The translations under genes were made by a program, and so were the position numbers. From assembly GCA_016893485.2 (NCBI GenBank), contig JAFEKX020000001.1, forward strand, positions 3,720,001 to 3,784,000: DNA of 64,000 bases, in the 5' to 3' direction. This stretch comes from Streptomyces sp. P3. Its GTDB lineage: Bacteria; Actinomycetota; Actinomycetes; Streptomycetales; Streptomycetaceae. The notes beneath the pieces were generated by a model that worked only from the letters and a program-made list of their open reading frames with translations, made no database searches and was not told the DNA's origin. Positions 39,356-50,361 of this stretch are shown piece after piece (positions within the stretch are counted from its first letter, which is position 1; each line of letters opens with the position of its first letter).

Positions 39356-40237
39356 TCAGTGTTCCCGAGGAACCCGGACCACGCCCTCCTGAATGACGGA
39401 GACGGCCAGTTGGCCGTCCTGCGTGTAGATCCGCGCCTGCCCGAGCCCGCGCCCACCGGACGCCGACGGCGACTCCTGGTCGTAGAGCAGCCACTCGTCC
39501 GCCCGGAACGGCCGGTGGAACCACATCGCGTGGTCGAGGGAGGCCCCTACGACGTCCCCTACGGCCCAGCCGCCCCGCCCGTGCGCGAGGAGCACGGAGT
39601 CGAGGAGGGTCATGTCGGAGACGTAGGTCGCGAGGACGACGTGGAGCAGGGGCTGGTCCACGGGGCCGTCGAGCTTGCCGTTGGTGCGGAACCACACCTG
39701 GGAGTGCGGCTCGCGGGGCTCGCCGAAGCGGCCGTAGGGCGGGTCGTCGACGTACCGGAGGTCGATCGCCTCACGTGCCTCCAGGAATCGTTGGACGATT
39801 CCCCGATCGAGGTGGTCGTAGCCGAGCAGTCGCTCGTGGCCGGTGGGGACCGTCTCCGGGTCGGGCGCGGGCGGCATGGGGGCCTGGTGGTCGAGGCCCT
39901 CCTCGAACGTCTGGAAGGACGCAGACAGCGCGAAGATAGGCCGGCCGTGCTGGACGGCGACCGCGCGGCGGGTGGTGAAGGAGCGGCCGTCGCGCATGCG
40001 CTCGACGTTGTAGACGATGGGCGCGCCCGGGTCGCCCATCCGCAGGAAGTACGCGTGCAGGGAGTGGGCGTGGCGGTCGGCGGGGACCGTGCGCCCGGCG
40101 GCGACCAGCGCCTGCGCGGCCACCTGGCCCCCGAAGACGCGGGGGACGACGGCGGAGCGGGACTGGCCGCGGAAGATGTTCTCCTCGATCTGCTCCAGGT
40201 CGAGCAGATCGAGGAGATCCTGTAGTGCCTGGTTCAT
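39356..40237 (-). CDS. tesB: acyl-CoA thioesterase II (TesB)
   Basis: 293 residues, intact. It starts MNQALQDLLDLLDLEQIEENIFRGQS. It has two hotdog domains: FGGQVAAQALVAAGRTVPADRHAHSLHAYFLRMGDP in the first and ASLDHAMWFHRPFRADEWLLYDQESPSASGGRGLGQARIYTQDGQLAVSVIQEG in the second. The catalytic Asp of TesB lies in DHAMWFH, with Thr/Gln partners. It hydrolyses medium or long acyl-CoA. It is 36 bases downstream of the acyl-CoA dehydrogenase gene on the same strand, consistent with an acyl-CoA catabolic unit. Confidence 0.93.
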   Translation of the reverse strand: MNQALQDLLDLLDLEQIEENIFRGQSRSAVVPRVFGGQVAAQALVAAGRTVPADRHAHSLHAYFLRMGDPGAPIVYNVERMRDGRSFTTRRAVAVQHGRPIFALSASFQTFEEGLDHQAPMPPAPDPETVPTGHERLLGYDHLDRGIVQRFLEAREAIDLRYVDDPPYGRFGEPREPHSQVWFRTNGKLDGPVDQPLLHVVLATYVSDMTLLDSVLLAHGRGGWAVGDVVGASLDHAMWFHRPFRADEWLLYDQESPSASGGRGLGQARIYTQDGQLAVSVIQEGVVRVPREH

Positions 40238-40273
40238 GGCGTCCAGTTGTACCGGGCGGTAATTGCCGGGGCC

Positions 40274-41431
40274 TTACAGGCCCATGTCCTTCGCGATGAT
40301 CGTCTTCATGATCTCGCTGGTGCCGCCGTAGATGCGGTTGACGCGGTTGTCCGCGTACAGGCGGGCGATCGGGTACTCGTTCATGAAGCCGTAGCCGCCG
40401 TGCAGCTGGAGGCAGCGGTCGATCACGCGGTGGGCGACCTCGGTGGTGAACAGCTTGGCGCTGGCCGCCTCGGCGGGGGTCAGCTCACCGGCGTCCAGGG
40501 CCTCGGTCGCGCGGTCCACCACGGCCTCGGCGGCGTCCACCTCGGCCTGGCAGGCGGCCAGTTCGAACTTGGTGTTCTGGAACGCGGCGACGGGCTGGCC
40601 GAAGACCACGCGCTCCTGGACGTACTGCTTCGCGAACCGGACGGCGGCCTTGGCCTGCGCGTACGCGCCGAAGGCGATGCCCCAGCGCTCGGAGGCGAGG
40701 TTGTGGCCGAGGTAGTAGAAGCCCTTGTTCTCCTCGCCGAGGAGGTCCTCGGCCGGGACCTTCACGTCGACGAACGCCAGCTCGGCGGTGTCGGAGGTCT
40801 TCAGGCCGAGCTTGTCGAGCTTGCGGCCGACCGAGTAGCCCTCGGCCTTGGTGTCCACCACGAAGAGGGAGATGCCGTGGCGGCGGTCCTCCTTGGTGGG
40901 CGGGGATGTGCGGGCGCAGACGATCATGCGGTCGGCGTGCACACCGCCGGTGATGAAGGTCTTGGCGCCGTTGAGGACGTAGTGCGTGCCGTCCTCGGAG
41001 AGCTTGGCGGTGGTCTTCATGCCCGCGAGGTCGGAGCCGGTGCCCGGCTCGGTCATCGCGATGGCCCACATCTCCTCGCCGGAGACGAACTTCGGCAGGA
41101 AGCGCTTCTTCTGCTCGTCGGTGGCGAGCAGCTTGATGTAGGGCAGGCCGAGCAGCACGTGCACGCCGGAGCCGCCGAAGGAGACACCCGCGCGCGCGGT
41201 CTCCTCGTAGAGGACGGCCTCGAACTTGTACGAGTCGATGCCCGCGCCGCCGTACTCCTCGTCGACACGGATGCCGAAGACGCCGAGCTCGGCGAGCTTG
41301 TAGTAGAAGTCGCGCGGCGCCTGGCCGGCCGCGAACCACTCGTCGTAGACGGGGACGACCTCGGCCTCGATGAAGGCCCGGAGGGTCTCCCGGAACGCCT
41401 CGTGGTCCTCGTCAAACACCGTACGGCGCAC
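40274..41431 (-). CDS. acyl-CoA dehydrogenase with isovaleryl/long-chain-type active site
   Basis: 385 residues, intact. GTG at 41431 (VRRTVFDEDHEAFRETLRAF) is preferred over 41440 because GGAGG lies eight bases before it. FAD-binding blocks are present (WAIAMTEPGTGSDLAGMKTTA, VLNGAKTFITGG) and the C-terminal domain ends RIYGGTSEIMKTIIAKDMGL. The usual catalytic Glu just before GTSE is Gly here (YGGTSE), while Glu stands in HNLASERWGIAFGAY, the position of the catalytic Glu in isovaleryl-CoA and long-chain dehydrogenases. It forms a unit with tesB downstream and lies beside the TetR gene. Confidence 0.9.
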   Translation of the reverse strand: MRRTVFDEDHEAFRETLRAFIEAEVVPVYDEWFAAGQAPRDFYYKLAELGVFGIRVDEEYGGAGIDSYKFEAVLYEETARAGVSFGGSGVHVLLGLPYIKLLATDEQKKRFLPKFVSGEEMWAIAMTEPGTGSDLAGMKTTAKLSEDGTHYVLNGAKTFITGGVHADRMIVCARTSPPTKEDRRHGISLFVVDTKAEGYSVGRKLDKLGLKTSDTAELAFVDVKVPAEDLLGEENKGFYYLGHNLASERWGIAFGAYAQAKAAVRFAKQYVQERVVFGQPVAAFQNTKFELAACQAEVDAAEAVVDRATEALDAGELTPAEAASAKLFTTEVAHRVIDRCLQLHGGYGFMNEYPIARLYADNRVNRIYGGTSEIMKTIIAKDMGL

Positions 41432-41465
41432 CGCCGCCACCTCCAGCTAGCCCAGGGTTCATGTC

Positions 41466-41480
41466 TAAGCGCTTGCTCAG
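41466..41480. promoter_or_regulatory. candidate operator upstream of the acyl-CoA dehydrogenase
   Basis: TAAGCGCTTGCTCAG contains the palindrome AAGCGCTT and lies 35 bases before the dehydrogenase GTG. Similar AGCAAGCGCTT-type sites are common upstream of actinobacterial acyl-CoA dehydrogenase genes. It differs from the GTTAAC dyads near tetR, so a second regulator is possible. Confidence 0.4.
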
Positions 41481-41537
41481 AACATCACGGTACCGGCGAG
41501 TAGGGGAGCGTCCAGCGGAACGGGCACGTAACGCTCG

Positions 41538-42132
41538 TCACGCCCCCGCCGCCGCGAACGCCCCCGGGCCATCCGGTGCAGCAACTCCGCCGTGGCCCCC
41601 GGCCCGGCAACGCGCCCGGCCTCCCCAGATGCGGGGTCGAGTTCAGCAGGCCGAACACCGAGTGCACCGCCGAGCGCGCGCTGGGTTCGGCCAGGTCCGG
41701 GTACACCTCGCGGACGACCTCCACCCACAACTCGACGTACTGGCGCTGGAGTTGGCGCACCAGCTTGCGGTCGGTGTCGCGGAGGCGGTCCAGCTCGCGG
41801 TCGTGCAGGGTGATCAGGGGGCGGTCGTCGAGGGCGAAGTCGATGTGGCCCTCGATGAGCGAGTCGAGGAGCAGCTCCGCGGAGGTCACACCCTCGGCCT
41901 CGGCCAGGCGGCGCTTCGCGCCCGTCAGGAGCTGGCCGCTGATGCCGACCAGCAGCTCGGCGAGCATCGCGTCCTTGCCCGGGAAGTGCCGGTACAGGCC
42001 GGGGCCGCTGATGCCGACGGCCGCGCCTATCTCGTCGACCCCGACGCCGTGGAAACCCCGCTCGGCGAAGAGCCGCGCGGCCTCCTTGAGGATCTGCTCG
42101 CGGCGGGTGGGGGCGTCGGTTCTCGTGGTCAT
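41538..42132 (-). CDS. TetR family transcriptional regulator of the acyl-CoA operon (frameshifted as read)
   Basis: 198 residues after adding two missing bases near 41605 and 41565. It starts MTTRTDAPTRREQILKEAARLFAERGFHGVGVDEIGAAVGISGPGLYRHFPGKDAMLAELL, a standard TetR helix-turn-helix. The corrected C-terminus reads LLNSTPHLGRPG...ATAELLHRMARGAFAAAGA. It is divergent from the carboxylase operon. Two near-identical dyads in the 106-base gap (42155 and 42183) are the likely operators, so the protein probably represses the operon and itself until an acyl-CoA binds. In some bacteria leucine catabolism is instead governed by a MerR protein (LiuR). Confidence 0.88.
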
Positions 42133-42154
42133 GGAAGCAATTCTAGACAGAGAG

Positions 42155-42198
42155 GTTAGCGGTCGTTAACCTGAAGGAAATGGTTAACGCTCATTAAC
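42155..42198. promoter_or_regulatory. two TetR operators (GTTArCGnTCrTTAAC)
   Basis: GTTAGCGGTCGTTAAC (42155-42170) and GTTAACGCTCATTAAC (42183-42198) are dyads on the same pattern, 28 bases centre to centre. They lie between the divergent TetR and carboxylase genes. Spacing near three helical turns favours cooperative binding of two dimers. Confidence 0.7.
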
Positions 42199-42238
42199 GG
42201 TCGAGAGCAGCCGATCGCTGTGCGAGGGGACCCACGAC

Positions 42239-43848
<1,610 letters not shown>

Positions 43849-43849
<1 letters not shown>

Positions 43850-45892
43850 TGAGGATGCCCGAGATGGTCGACACCTTCGCGATTTCCGGGACGCCCGAGG
43901 CACCCGGGATGTTCGACACGGTCCTCGTGGCCAACCGGGGCGAGATCGCGGTCCGCGTGATCCGCACCCTGCGCTCGCTCGGTGTGCGCTCGGTGGCCGT
44001 CTTCTCCGACGCCGACGCGGACGCCCGGCACGTCCGCGAGGCCGACACGGCGGTACGGCTCGGCCCGGCCCCCGCGTCCGAGAGCTACCTGTCGGTGGAA
44101 CGGCTCCTGGAGGCGGCGGCCCGCTCCGGCGCACAGGCCGTGCACCCCGGCTACGGCTTCCTCGCGGAGAACGCGCCCTTCGCGCGCGCGTGCGCCGACG
44201 CCGGGCTGGTCTTCATCGGTCCCCCGGCCGACGCGATCGCGCTCATGGGCGACAAGATCCGTGCCAAGGAGACCGTGCAGGCGGCGGGCGTCCCGGTCGT
44301 CCCCGGCGGGCGCGACCCCGAACTCGCCGAGGCGGCGCACCAGTTGGGCGCCCCGTCCTCCTGAAGCCGTCGGCGGGCGGCGGCGGCAAGGGCATGCGCC
44401 TGGTCCGCGACCTCACCGTCCTGGAGGAGGAGATCGCCGCCGCCCGCCGCGAGGCCCGCGCCTCCTTCGGTGACGACACCCTCCTGGTCGAGCGCTGGGT
44501 CGACCGCCCCCGGCACATCGAGATCCAGATCCTGGCCGACACCCACGGCAACGTCGTCCACCTCGGCGAACGCGAGTGCTCCCTCCAGCGCCGCCACCAG
44601 AAGGTCGTGGAGGAGGCCCCGAGCGTCCTCCTGGACGAGGCCACGCGCGCGGCGATGGGCGAGGCGGCGGTCCAGGCGGCCCGCTCGTGCGGGTACGCGG
44701 GCGCGGGCACGGTCGAGTTCATCGTCCCCGGCAGCGACCCGTCGTCGTACTACTTCATGGAGATGAACACCCGCCTCCAAGTCGAGCACCCGGTGACGGA
44801 GTTGGTCACCGGCCTCGACCTCGTCGAGTGGCAGCTCAGGGTGGCCGCGGGCGAGCGGCTGCCCTTCGCGCAGGACGACATCACGCTCACCGGCCACGCG
44901 GTGGAGGCGCGCATCTGCGCCGAGGACCCGGCCAAGGGCTTCCTCCCCTCCGGGGCACGGTGGTCCGGCTGCACGAACCCCAGGGCGACGGCATCCGCAC
45001 CGACTCCGGCCTCTCCGAAGGCACCGAGATCGGCAGCCTTTACGACCCGATGCTCTCAAGGTCATCGCCTACGGCCCCGACCGCGCGACCGCGCTCAGGA
45101 AGCTCCGGGCCGCCCTCGCGGACACGGTCACCCTGGGCGTGCCGACGAACGCGGGCTTTCTACGGCGGCTGCTGGCCCATCCGGCGGTCGTGGCGGGCGA
45201 GTTGGACACCGGGCTCGTCGAGCGGGAGGCGGACGGGCTGGTGCCCGGTGAGGTACCGGTGGAGGTCTACGCGGCGGCGGCGCTGCTGCGCCACGCGGCG
45301 CTCACGCCCGGCCGGGGCGCCGGCTGGGCCGACCCGTTCGCCGCCACGGACGGCTGGCGGCTGGGCGGGGAGCGGGCCTGGACGGCGCACCCGCTCCAGG
45401 TGCCGGGCCACGACCCGGTGACCGTGCGCGTACGCCGCACGCCCGAGGGCGGGACCGAACTGCTGCCGGACGGCGCCGAGAAGCCGCTCGACGGGTCCGG
45501 CCGGCCCGGGCCCGACGGTCGGTTCGTCGTGCGGCTCGACGGACTCGTGCACACCTTCACCGCCCTGCCGGACGGCACCTGGCTGGGCCGGGACGGGGAC
45601 GCCTGGCAGGTGCGGGACCACGACCCGGTGGCCGCCTCGCTCAGCGGCGCCGACCGCTCCGGCGCCGGTTCGCTGACCGCGCCGATGCCGGGCACGGTGA
45701 CCGTGGTGAAGGTCGCCGTGGGGATCACGTGGCCGCGGGGCAGAGCCTGTTGGTGGTCGAGGCGATGAAGATGGAGCACGTCGTCTCCGCGCCGCACGCC
45801 GGCACCGTCGCCGAACTCGACGTGACGCCGGGCGCGACGGTCGCCATGGACCAGGTGCTGGCGGTCGTCACCCCGTGGAGGAGGACCAGTGA
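43849..45892 (+). CDS. biotin carboxylase / biotin carrier subunit of acyl-CoA carboxylase (frameshifted as read)
   Basis: About 682 residues. The ATG at 43849 shares its A with the previous stop, and MFDTVLVANRGEIAVRVIRTL at 43909 is the conserved start of the fold. ATP-grasp features are VLLKPSAGGGGKGMRLV, LLVERWVDRPRHIEIQILAD, HLGERECSLQRRHQKVVEEAPS and MEMNTRLQVEHPVTE. The C-terminal biotinyl domain has VEAMKMEHVV, where Lys carries biotin. Indels near 44360, 44957, 45055, 45720 and 45877 split the frame, and the corrected end is VEEDQ. It carboxylates biotin with ATP and bicarbonate for the preceding carboxyltransferase. Confidence 0.88.
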
Positions 45893-46834
45893 CGCTCCCG
45901 ATGGTCGTACCGGCCCCGGTCTGCCCGCCCGGGTGCGCATCCACGAAGTGGGCGCGCGGGACGGACTGCAGAACGAGAAGGCGACCGTGCCCACGGAGGT
46001 GAAGGCCGAGTTCGTCCGGCGGCTCGCCGACGCGGGCCTGACCCGCATCGAGGCGACCAGCTTCGTGCACCCCAAGTGGGTGCCCCAACTGGCCGACGCC
46101 GAGGAGCTGTTCCCCCTCGTGCGTGACCTGCCCGGAGTCGAACTCCCGGTGCTGGTACCGAACGAACGCGGCCTCGACCGCGCCCTCGCGCTCGGCGCCC
46201 GCCGTATCGCCGTGTTCGCCAGCGCCACCGAGGCCTTCGCCAAGGCCAATCTGAACCGCACGGTGGACGACGCGCTGGCCATGTTCGAGCCGGTGGTGAC
46301 CCGGGCGAAGACCGCCGACGCGCATGTGCGCGGCTATCTGTCGATGTGCTTCGGCGACCCCTGGGAGGGCGCCGTCCCGATCCACCAGGTCGTCCACGTC
46401 TGCAAGTCCCTGCTGGACATGGGCTGCGACGAGTTGAGCCTCGGCGACACGATCGGCGTCGCGACTCCGGGCCACGTGTCGGAGTTGCTGTCCGCGCTCA
46501 ACGAACAGGGCGTCCCCACCACGGTGTTGGGCGTGCACTTCCACGACACCTACGGCCAGGCCCTCGCCAACACCCTGGCCGCCCTCCAGCACGGCGTCAC
46601 CACCGTGGACGCCTCCGCGGGCGGCCTCGGCGGCTGCCCGTACGCCAAGTCCGCCACCGGCAACCTCGCCACCGAGGACCTGGTGTGGATGCTCCGGGGC
46701 CTCGGCATCGAGTCCGGAGTCGACCTCGACCGTCTCACCGCCACCAGCGTGTGGATGGCCGACCACCTGGGCCGACCCAGCCCGTCCCGCACCGTCCGCG
46801 CCCTCTCCCACAAGGACCTGGGCCGACCCAGTGA
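45889..46834 (+). CDS. hydroxymethylglutaryl-CoA lyase (frameshifted as read)
   Basis: About 316 residues. The GTG at 45889 overlaps the previous stop by four bases. After a missing G near 45923 it reads LPARVRIHEVGARDGLQNEKATVPTEVKAEFVRRLADAGLTRIEATSFVHPKWVPQLADAEEL. The metal site is VGARDGLQ with LGVHFHDTYGQALANTLAAL, and the catalytic Cys is in GLGGCPYAKSATGNLATED. It cleaves HMG-CoA to acetoacetate and acetyl-CoA, the last step of leucine breakdown. A missing G near 46815 hides the true end (SHKDLGPTQ, stop 46832-46834) and fuses the frame with the next gene. Confidence 0.9.
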
Positions 46835-48007
46835 CCGCGCCCTGGACCACCATGGCCCGCCTCTCCCCGAGCTGGAAGAACTCCGCCGTACGGTCGAGGA
46901 GTTCGCGCACGACGTCGTCGCCCCGAAGATCGGCGACTTCTACGAGCGGCACGAGTTCCCGTACGAGATCGTCCGCGAGATGGGCCGCATGGGCCTGTTC
47001 GGACTGCCGTTCCCCGAGGAGTACGGCGGAATGGGCGGCGACTACCTCGCGCTCGGCCTGGTCCTCGAGGAGCTGGCCCGGGTCGACTCCTCGGTCGCGA
47101 TCACCCTGGAGGCCGGTGTCTCGCTGGGCGCGATGCCGATCCATCTCTTCGGCACCGACGCGCAGAAGGCCGAGTGGCTGCCCCGGCTCTGCTCCGGCGA
47201 GATCCTCGGCGCCTTCGGCCTGACCGAGCCGGACGGCGGCTCCGACGCGGGCGCGACCCGGACGACGGCCCGCCTGGACCCGGACACCGACGAATGGGTG
47301 ATCAACGGCTCCAAGTGCTTCATCACCAACTCCGGTACGGACATCACCGGCCTGGTGACGGTCACCGCGGTCACCGGCCGCAAGCCCGACGGCAAGCCCC
47401 TCATCTCGTCGATCATCGTGCCGTCCGGGACCCCGGCTTCACGGTCGCGGCGCCGTACTCGAAGGTCGGCTGGAACGCCTCGGACACCCGCGAGCTGTCC
47501 TTCGCGGACGTGCGCGTCCCGGCGGCCAACCTGCTGGGTGAACAGGGCCGCGGCTACGCCCAGTTCCTCCGCATCCTGGACGAGGGCCGCATCGCCATCG
47601 CGGCGCTCGCGACCGGTCTCGCGCAGGGCTGTGTCGACGAGTCGGTGAAGTACGCCAAGGAACGGCACGCGTTCGGGCGGCCGATCGGCGCCAACCAGGC
47701 CATCCAGTTCAAGATCGCCGACATGGAGATGAAGGCCCACACCTCCCGCCTCTCCTGGCGCGACGCGGCCTCCCGCCTGGTCGCCGGCGAGCCCTTCAAG
47801 AAGGAGGCGGCCCTCGCCAAGCTGTACTCCTCCACGATCGCCGTCGACAACGCCCGCGACGCCACCCAGGTCCACGGCGGCTACGGCTTCATGAACGAGT
47901 ACCCGGTGGCCCGCATGTGGCGCGACTCCAAGATCCTGGAGATCGGCGAGGGCACCAGCGAGGTCCAACGGATGCTGATCGCCCGCGAGTTGGGCCTCAC
48001 GGGCTGA
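46831..48007 (+). CDS. acyl-CoA dehydrogenase, short/medium-chain-type active site (frameshifted as read)
   Basis: 392 residues after restoring bases near 46880 and 47433. GTG at 46831 overlaps the lyase stop by four bases. The product reads MTAPWTTMARLSPELEELRRTVEEFAHDVVAP. Blocks FGLTEPDGGSDAGATRTTA, WVINGSKCFITNSG and KYAKERHAFGRPIGANQAIQFKIADMEMK are typical. The catalytic Glu is in the classical place (EIGEGTSEVQRML), and the isovaleryl-type position is Gly (LDEGRIAIAAL). Its position in the operon suggests an acyl-CoA of branched-chain amino acid origin, but the active site is of short-chain or branched 2-methylacyl type, not isovaleryl type. Confidence 0.88.
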
Positions 48008-48101
48008 GGGAGCGCCTGCACGGGCTCAGGCGTCGGACGCCCAGGTCTGCCGACAGCGGGGCCCGGCCGTCGAGTGCCCCGGGGCGGGCGGCAGCACCCG
48101 C

Positions 48102-48119
48102 CGGCCCGCCTTCGGGCCG
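48102..48119. terminator. hairpin after the acyl-CoA operon
   Basis: CGGCCCG (48102-48108) and CGGGCCG (48113-48119) pair around CCTT, about 95 bases after the operon stop and just before the iron box of desE. It is short but G+C-only, a plausible terminator. Confidence 0.45.
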
Positions 48120-48153
48120 AGGGCGCCGGTGACCCGCCCGCTGGACACCTGGT

Positions 48154-48172
48154 GAGGTTAGGCTAACCTACC
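48154..48172. promoter_or_regulatory. iron box (DmdR1/IdeR-type) upstream of desE
   Basis: GAGGTTAGGCTAACCTACC contains the dyad GGTTAGGCTAACC, a close match to the DmdR1 consensus TTAGGTTAGGCTCACCTAA. It lies 48 bases upstream of desE. DmdR1 with ferrous iron represses from such boxes. Confidence 0.9.
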
Positions 48173-48219
48173 TTCGAATTGTCCGGCGGGCGCTCCGCCC
48201 TGTTCGAAAGCAGCCATAC

Positions 48220-49271
48220 ATGTCCAACGCCCGTGCCACTCACCTCTCCCGCCGCGGCATCCTCGCCGCGGGCGGCGCCCTCGGCCCCTCGGTGCCGTGC
48301 TCGCGGCCTGCGGCGACGACGACGCGAAAAGCGGTGGCTCGGACAAGGAGACGACGTCCGCCAAGTCCGGCCCCTGGACCTTCAAGGACGACCGCGGCCA
48401 GACCGCGAAGACCGACAAGGCCCCGGCGAACATCGTCTCGTTCATCGGAGTCGCCGCCGCGCTGCACGACTACGGCATCGAGTCGAAGGGCGTCTTCGGA
48501 CCGACCAGGCTGAAGGACGGCAAGGCCGATGTGCAGGCCGGCGACCTCGACATCAGCAAGGTCACGATCATCGGCAACGAGTGGGGCCAGTTCAACATCG
48601 AGAAGTACGCGGCTCTCTCCCCCGACGTCCTCATCACCACGATGTTCGACTCGGCCGGCACGCTCTGGTACGTCCCGGAGGAGTCGAAGAAGAAGATCCT
48701 CGCGGTGGGGGCGCCGTCCGTCGGCATCTCGGTCTACGACGTGCAGCTGCCGACGCCGTTGCAGCGGATGCTGGAGCTTGCCAAGTCCCTCGGCGCGGAA
48801 ACGACTTCCTCCACGATCACCGCGGCCAAGAAGCGGTTCGAGGACGCGGCGGCCCGGCTGCGCGCCGCGACCAAGGCCAAGCCGAACATCAAGGTGCTCG
48901 TCGGGTCCGCGAGCCAGGACATCTTCTACGTCTCCGGGTCCAACCTCTCCGTCGACCTGGAGTACTTCAAGGCACTCGGGGTGAACTTCGTCGAGCCGGC
49001 CGCATCCGCGCTCAAGGCGAGTGGTGGGTGGTACGAGAACCTGAGCTGGGAGAACGTCGACAAGTACGGGGCGGACGTCATCATGATGGACAACCGGACG
49101 TCGGCGATTCAGCCCGCGGACATCACCGAGGGCACGTGGAAGAAGCTGCCGGCTGTCAAGGCGGGGCAGGTCATCGCGCGCAACCCCGAGCCGATCCTGT
49201 CCTACGACAAGTGCGCGCCTCTGCTGGAGGATCTGGCCAAGGCGATCGAGAGTGCGAAGAAGGTCAGTTGA
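48220..49271 (+). CDS. desE: ferrioxamine-binding lipoprotein of the siderophore ABC importer (frameshifted as read)
   Basis: 350 residues after adding one base near 48288. It starts MSNARATHLSRRGILAAGGALG with a twin-arginine signal, then a lipobox LAAC giving a lipid-anchored Cys. The mature domain is the class III (FhuD-like) binding fold: IVSFIGVAAALHDYGIESKGVFG, ALSPDVLITTMFDSAGTLWYVPE, GADVIMMDNRTSAIQPADITEGTWKKLPAVKAGQVIARNPEPILSYD. It captures ferrioxamines made by the nearby desABCD products. Its ABC permease and ATPase are not in this window. The iron box at 48154 indicates repression by iron-loaded DmdR1. Confidence 0.93.
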
Positions 49272-49298
49272 TTCGGGGTGGGTTCGCCCTGTGGGGAG

Positions 49299-49343
49299 CT
49301 GCGGGCCGTGTGCGGCTGGTCGCGCAGTTCCCCGCGCCCCTAG
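49299..49343 (-). repeat. dispersed Streptomyces intergenic repeat, copy A
   Basis: On the minus strand this reads TAGGGGCGCGGGGAACTGCG and continues CGACCAGCC...GGCCCGCAG, nearly identical to the copy at 55454. It sits between desE and the siderophore-interacting protein gene. Such elements are frequent between Streptomyces genes and can fold into hairpins. Confidence 0.85.
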
Positions 49344-49379
49344 GTATGTATCCCTGACGCCAACTCAGGAGTCACCCCC

Positions 49380-50210
49380 ATGACTACGGCCGTTGCTGCG
49401 CCCTTCCGCTTCTTTTCACTTCAGGTCTCGCGGACGGAGCGGCTCGGGCCGTCTCTGGTCCAGGTGACCTTCGCCGGAGATGATCTGGCGTACTTCTTCT
49501 CCGACGGGTGTGATCAGTCCCTGTCGCTCTTCCTCCCCAACCCGGTCAGCCGGAGCCCGTTGTCCCGTACGAGCTCGGGGACGGGTGGTGGCAGGCATGG
49601 CGTGAACTCCCGGACGACGTACGGGCCGTGATGCGGTCGTACACGCTGCGGGGTCTGCGTCGCGAGCCCGACGAGATCGACATCGACTTCGTGCTGCACG
49701 AGCCCGCCGGGCCCGCGTCCCGGTGGGCCTCGCGTGCCGGTGCCGGTGACCGGGTCGTGTTGCTCGGGCCGGCCGTCGCGGACAATCGGGCGATTCGGTT
49801 CCGGCCGCCGGAGGATGCCGACCTGGTGGTCGTGTGGGGGACGAGACCGCCGTACCGGCCGCTTCGGCGATTCTTGAGGCGCTGCCCGCGGGTACGCGTG
49901 CGCGGGTGTGGCTCGAAGTCCAACACGCCGGGGACATCCAGGAGTTGGCCACCGACGCCGATGCCGAGGTCACCTGGCTGGTGCGGGAGGACCAGGGCGC
50001 CGAGGGGTCCCCATGGCCCTCGGCGCCCTTCGCGCCGCCCGACTCCCGCCTGCCGAGCGGCCGTACGTGTGGATCGCGGGCGAGTCCGGTCAAGTGAAGG
50101 CGCTGCGGCGGCACTTCGTGGGCGAGTGGGGGATCGACCGGCGCCGGGTGACCTTTGTCGGGTACTGGCGCCAGGGGCTCAGCGAGGAGCAGGTGCGCGA
50201 CGCCGGATGA
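49380..50210 (+). CDS. siderophore-interacting protein, FAD/NADPH ferric-siderophore reductase (frameshifted as read)
   Basis: About 278 residues from the ATG at 49380 (MTTAVAAPFRFFSLQVSRTERLGPSLVQVTFAGDDL). The SIP family blocks are SLSLFLP..., MRSYTLRGLRREPDEIDIDFVLHEPAGPASRWA (RxYTxR flavin motif), GDRVVLLGPAV and WVAGESGxVKALRRHF (here WIAGESGQVKALRRHF), ending RVTFVGYWRQGLSEEQV. Indels near 49545, 49845 and 50012 split it. Family members reduce ferric siderophores with NAD(P)H to release iron. It lies between desE and desA, as in S. coelicolor. Confidence 0.9.
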
Positions 50211-50278
50211 CGGCGTGCGGGACCCCTGATGCGCGAGTGACGGCTGTCACGGGAGCGGCGGGTTTCCTGGATGTTGAG

Positions 50279-50297
50279 TTAGGTTAGGCTTACCTAA
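50279..50297. promoter_or_regulatory. iron box (DmdR1/IdeR-type) upstream of desA
   Basis: TTAGGTTAGGCTTACCTAA matches the 19-bp DmdR1 consensus at all but one position. It is 65 bases upstream of the desA ATG and should make the desABCD operon iron-repressed. Confidence 0.95.
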
Positions 50298-50361
50298 GTT
50301 GATGTTGCGGAACCCCGCCGCTCACTGTCCCGCACGGACTTCCCCACCGGAGGACCCCCAC

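Noticed and set aside
45729..47648. Apparent fusion of HMG-CoA lyase with acyl-CoA dehydrogenase
   Set aside because: A missing G near 46815 hides the lyase stop at 46832-46834 and a missing C near 46880 hides the dehydrogenase start; with both restored there is a normal GTGA overlap.
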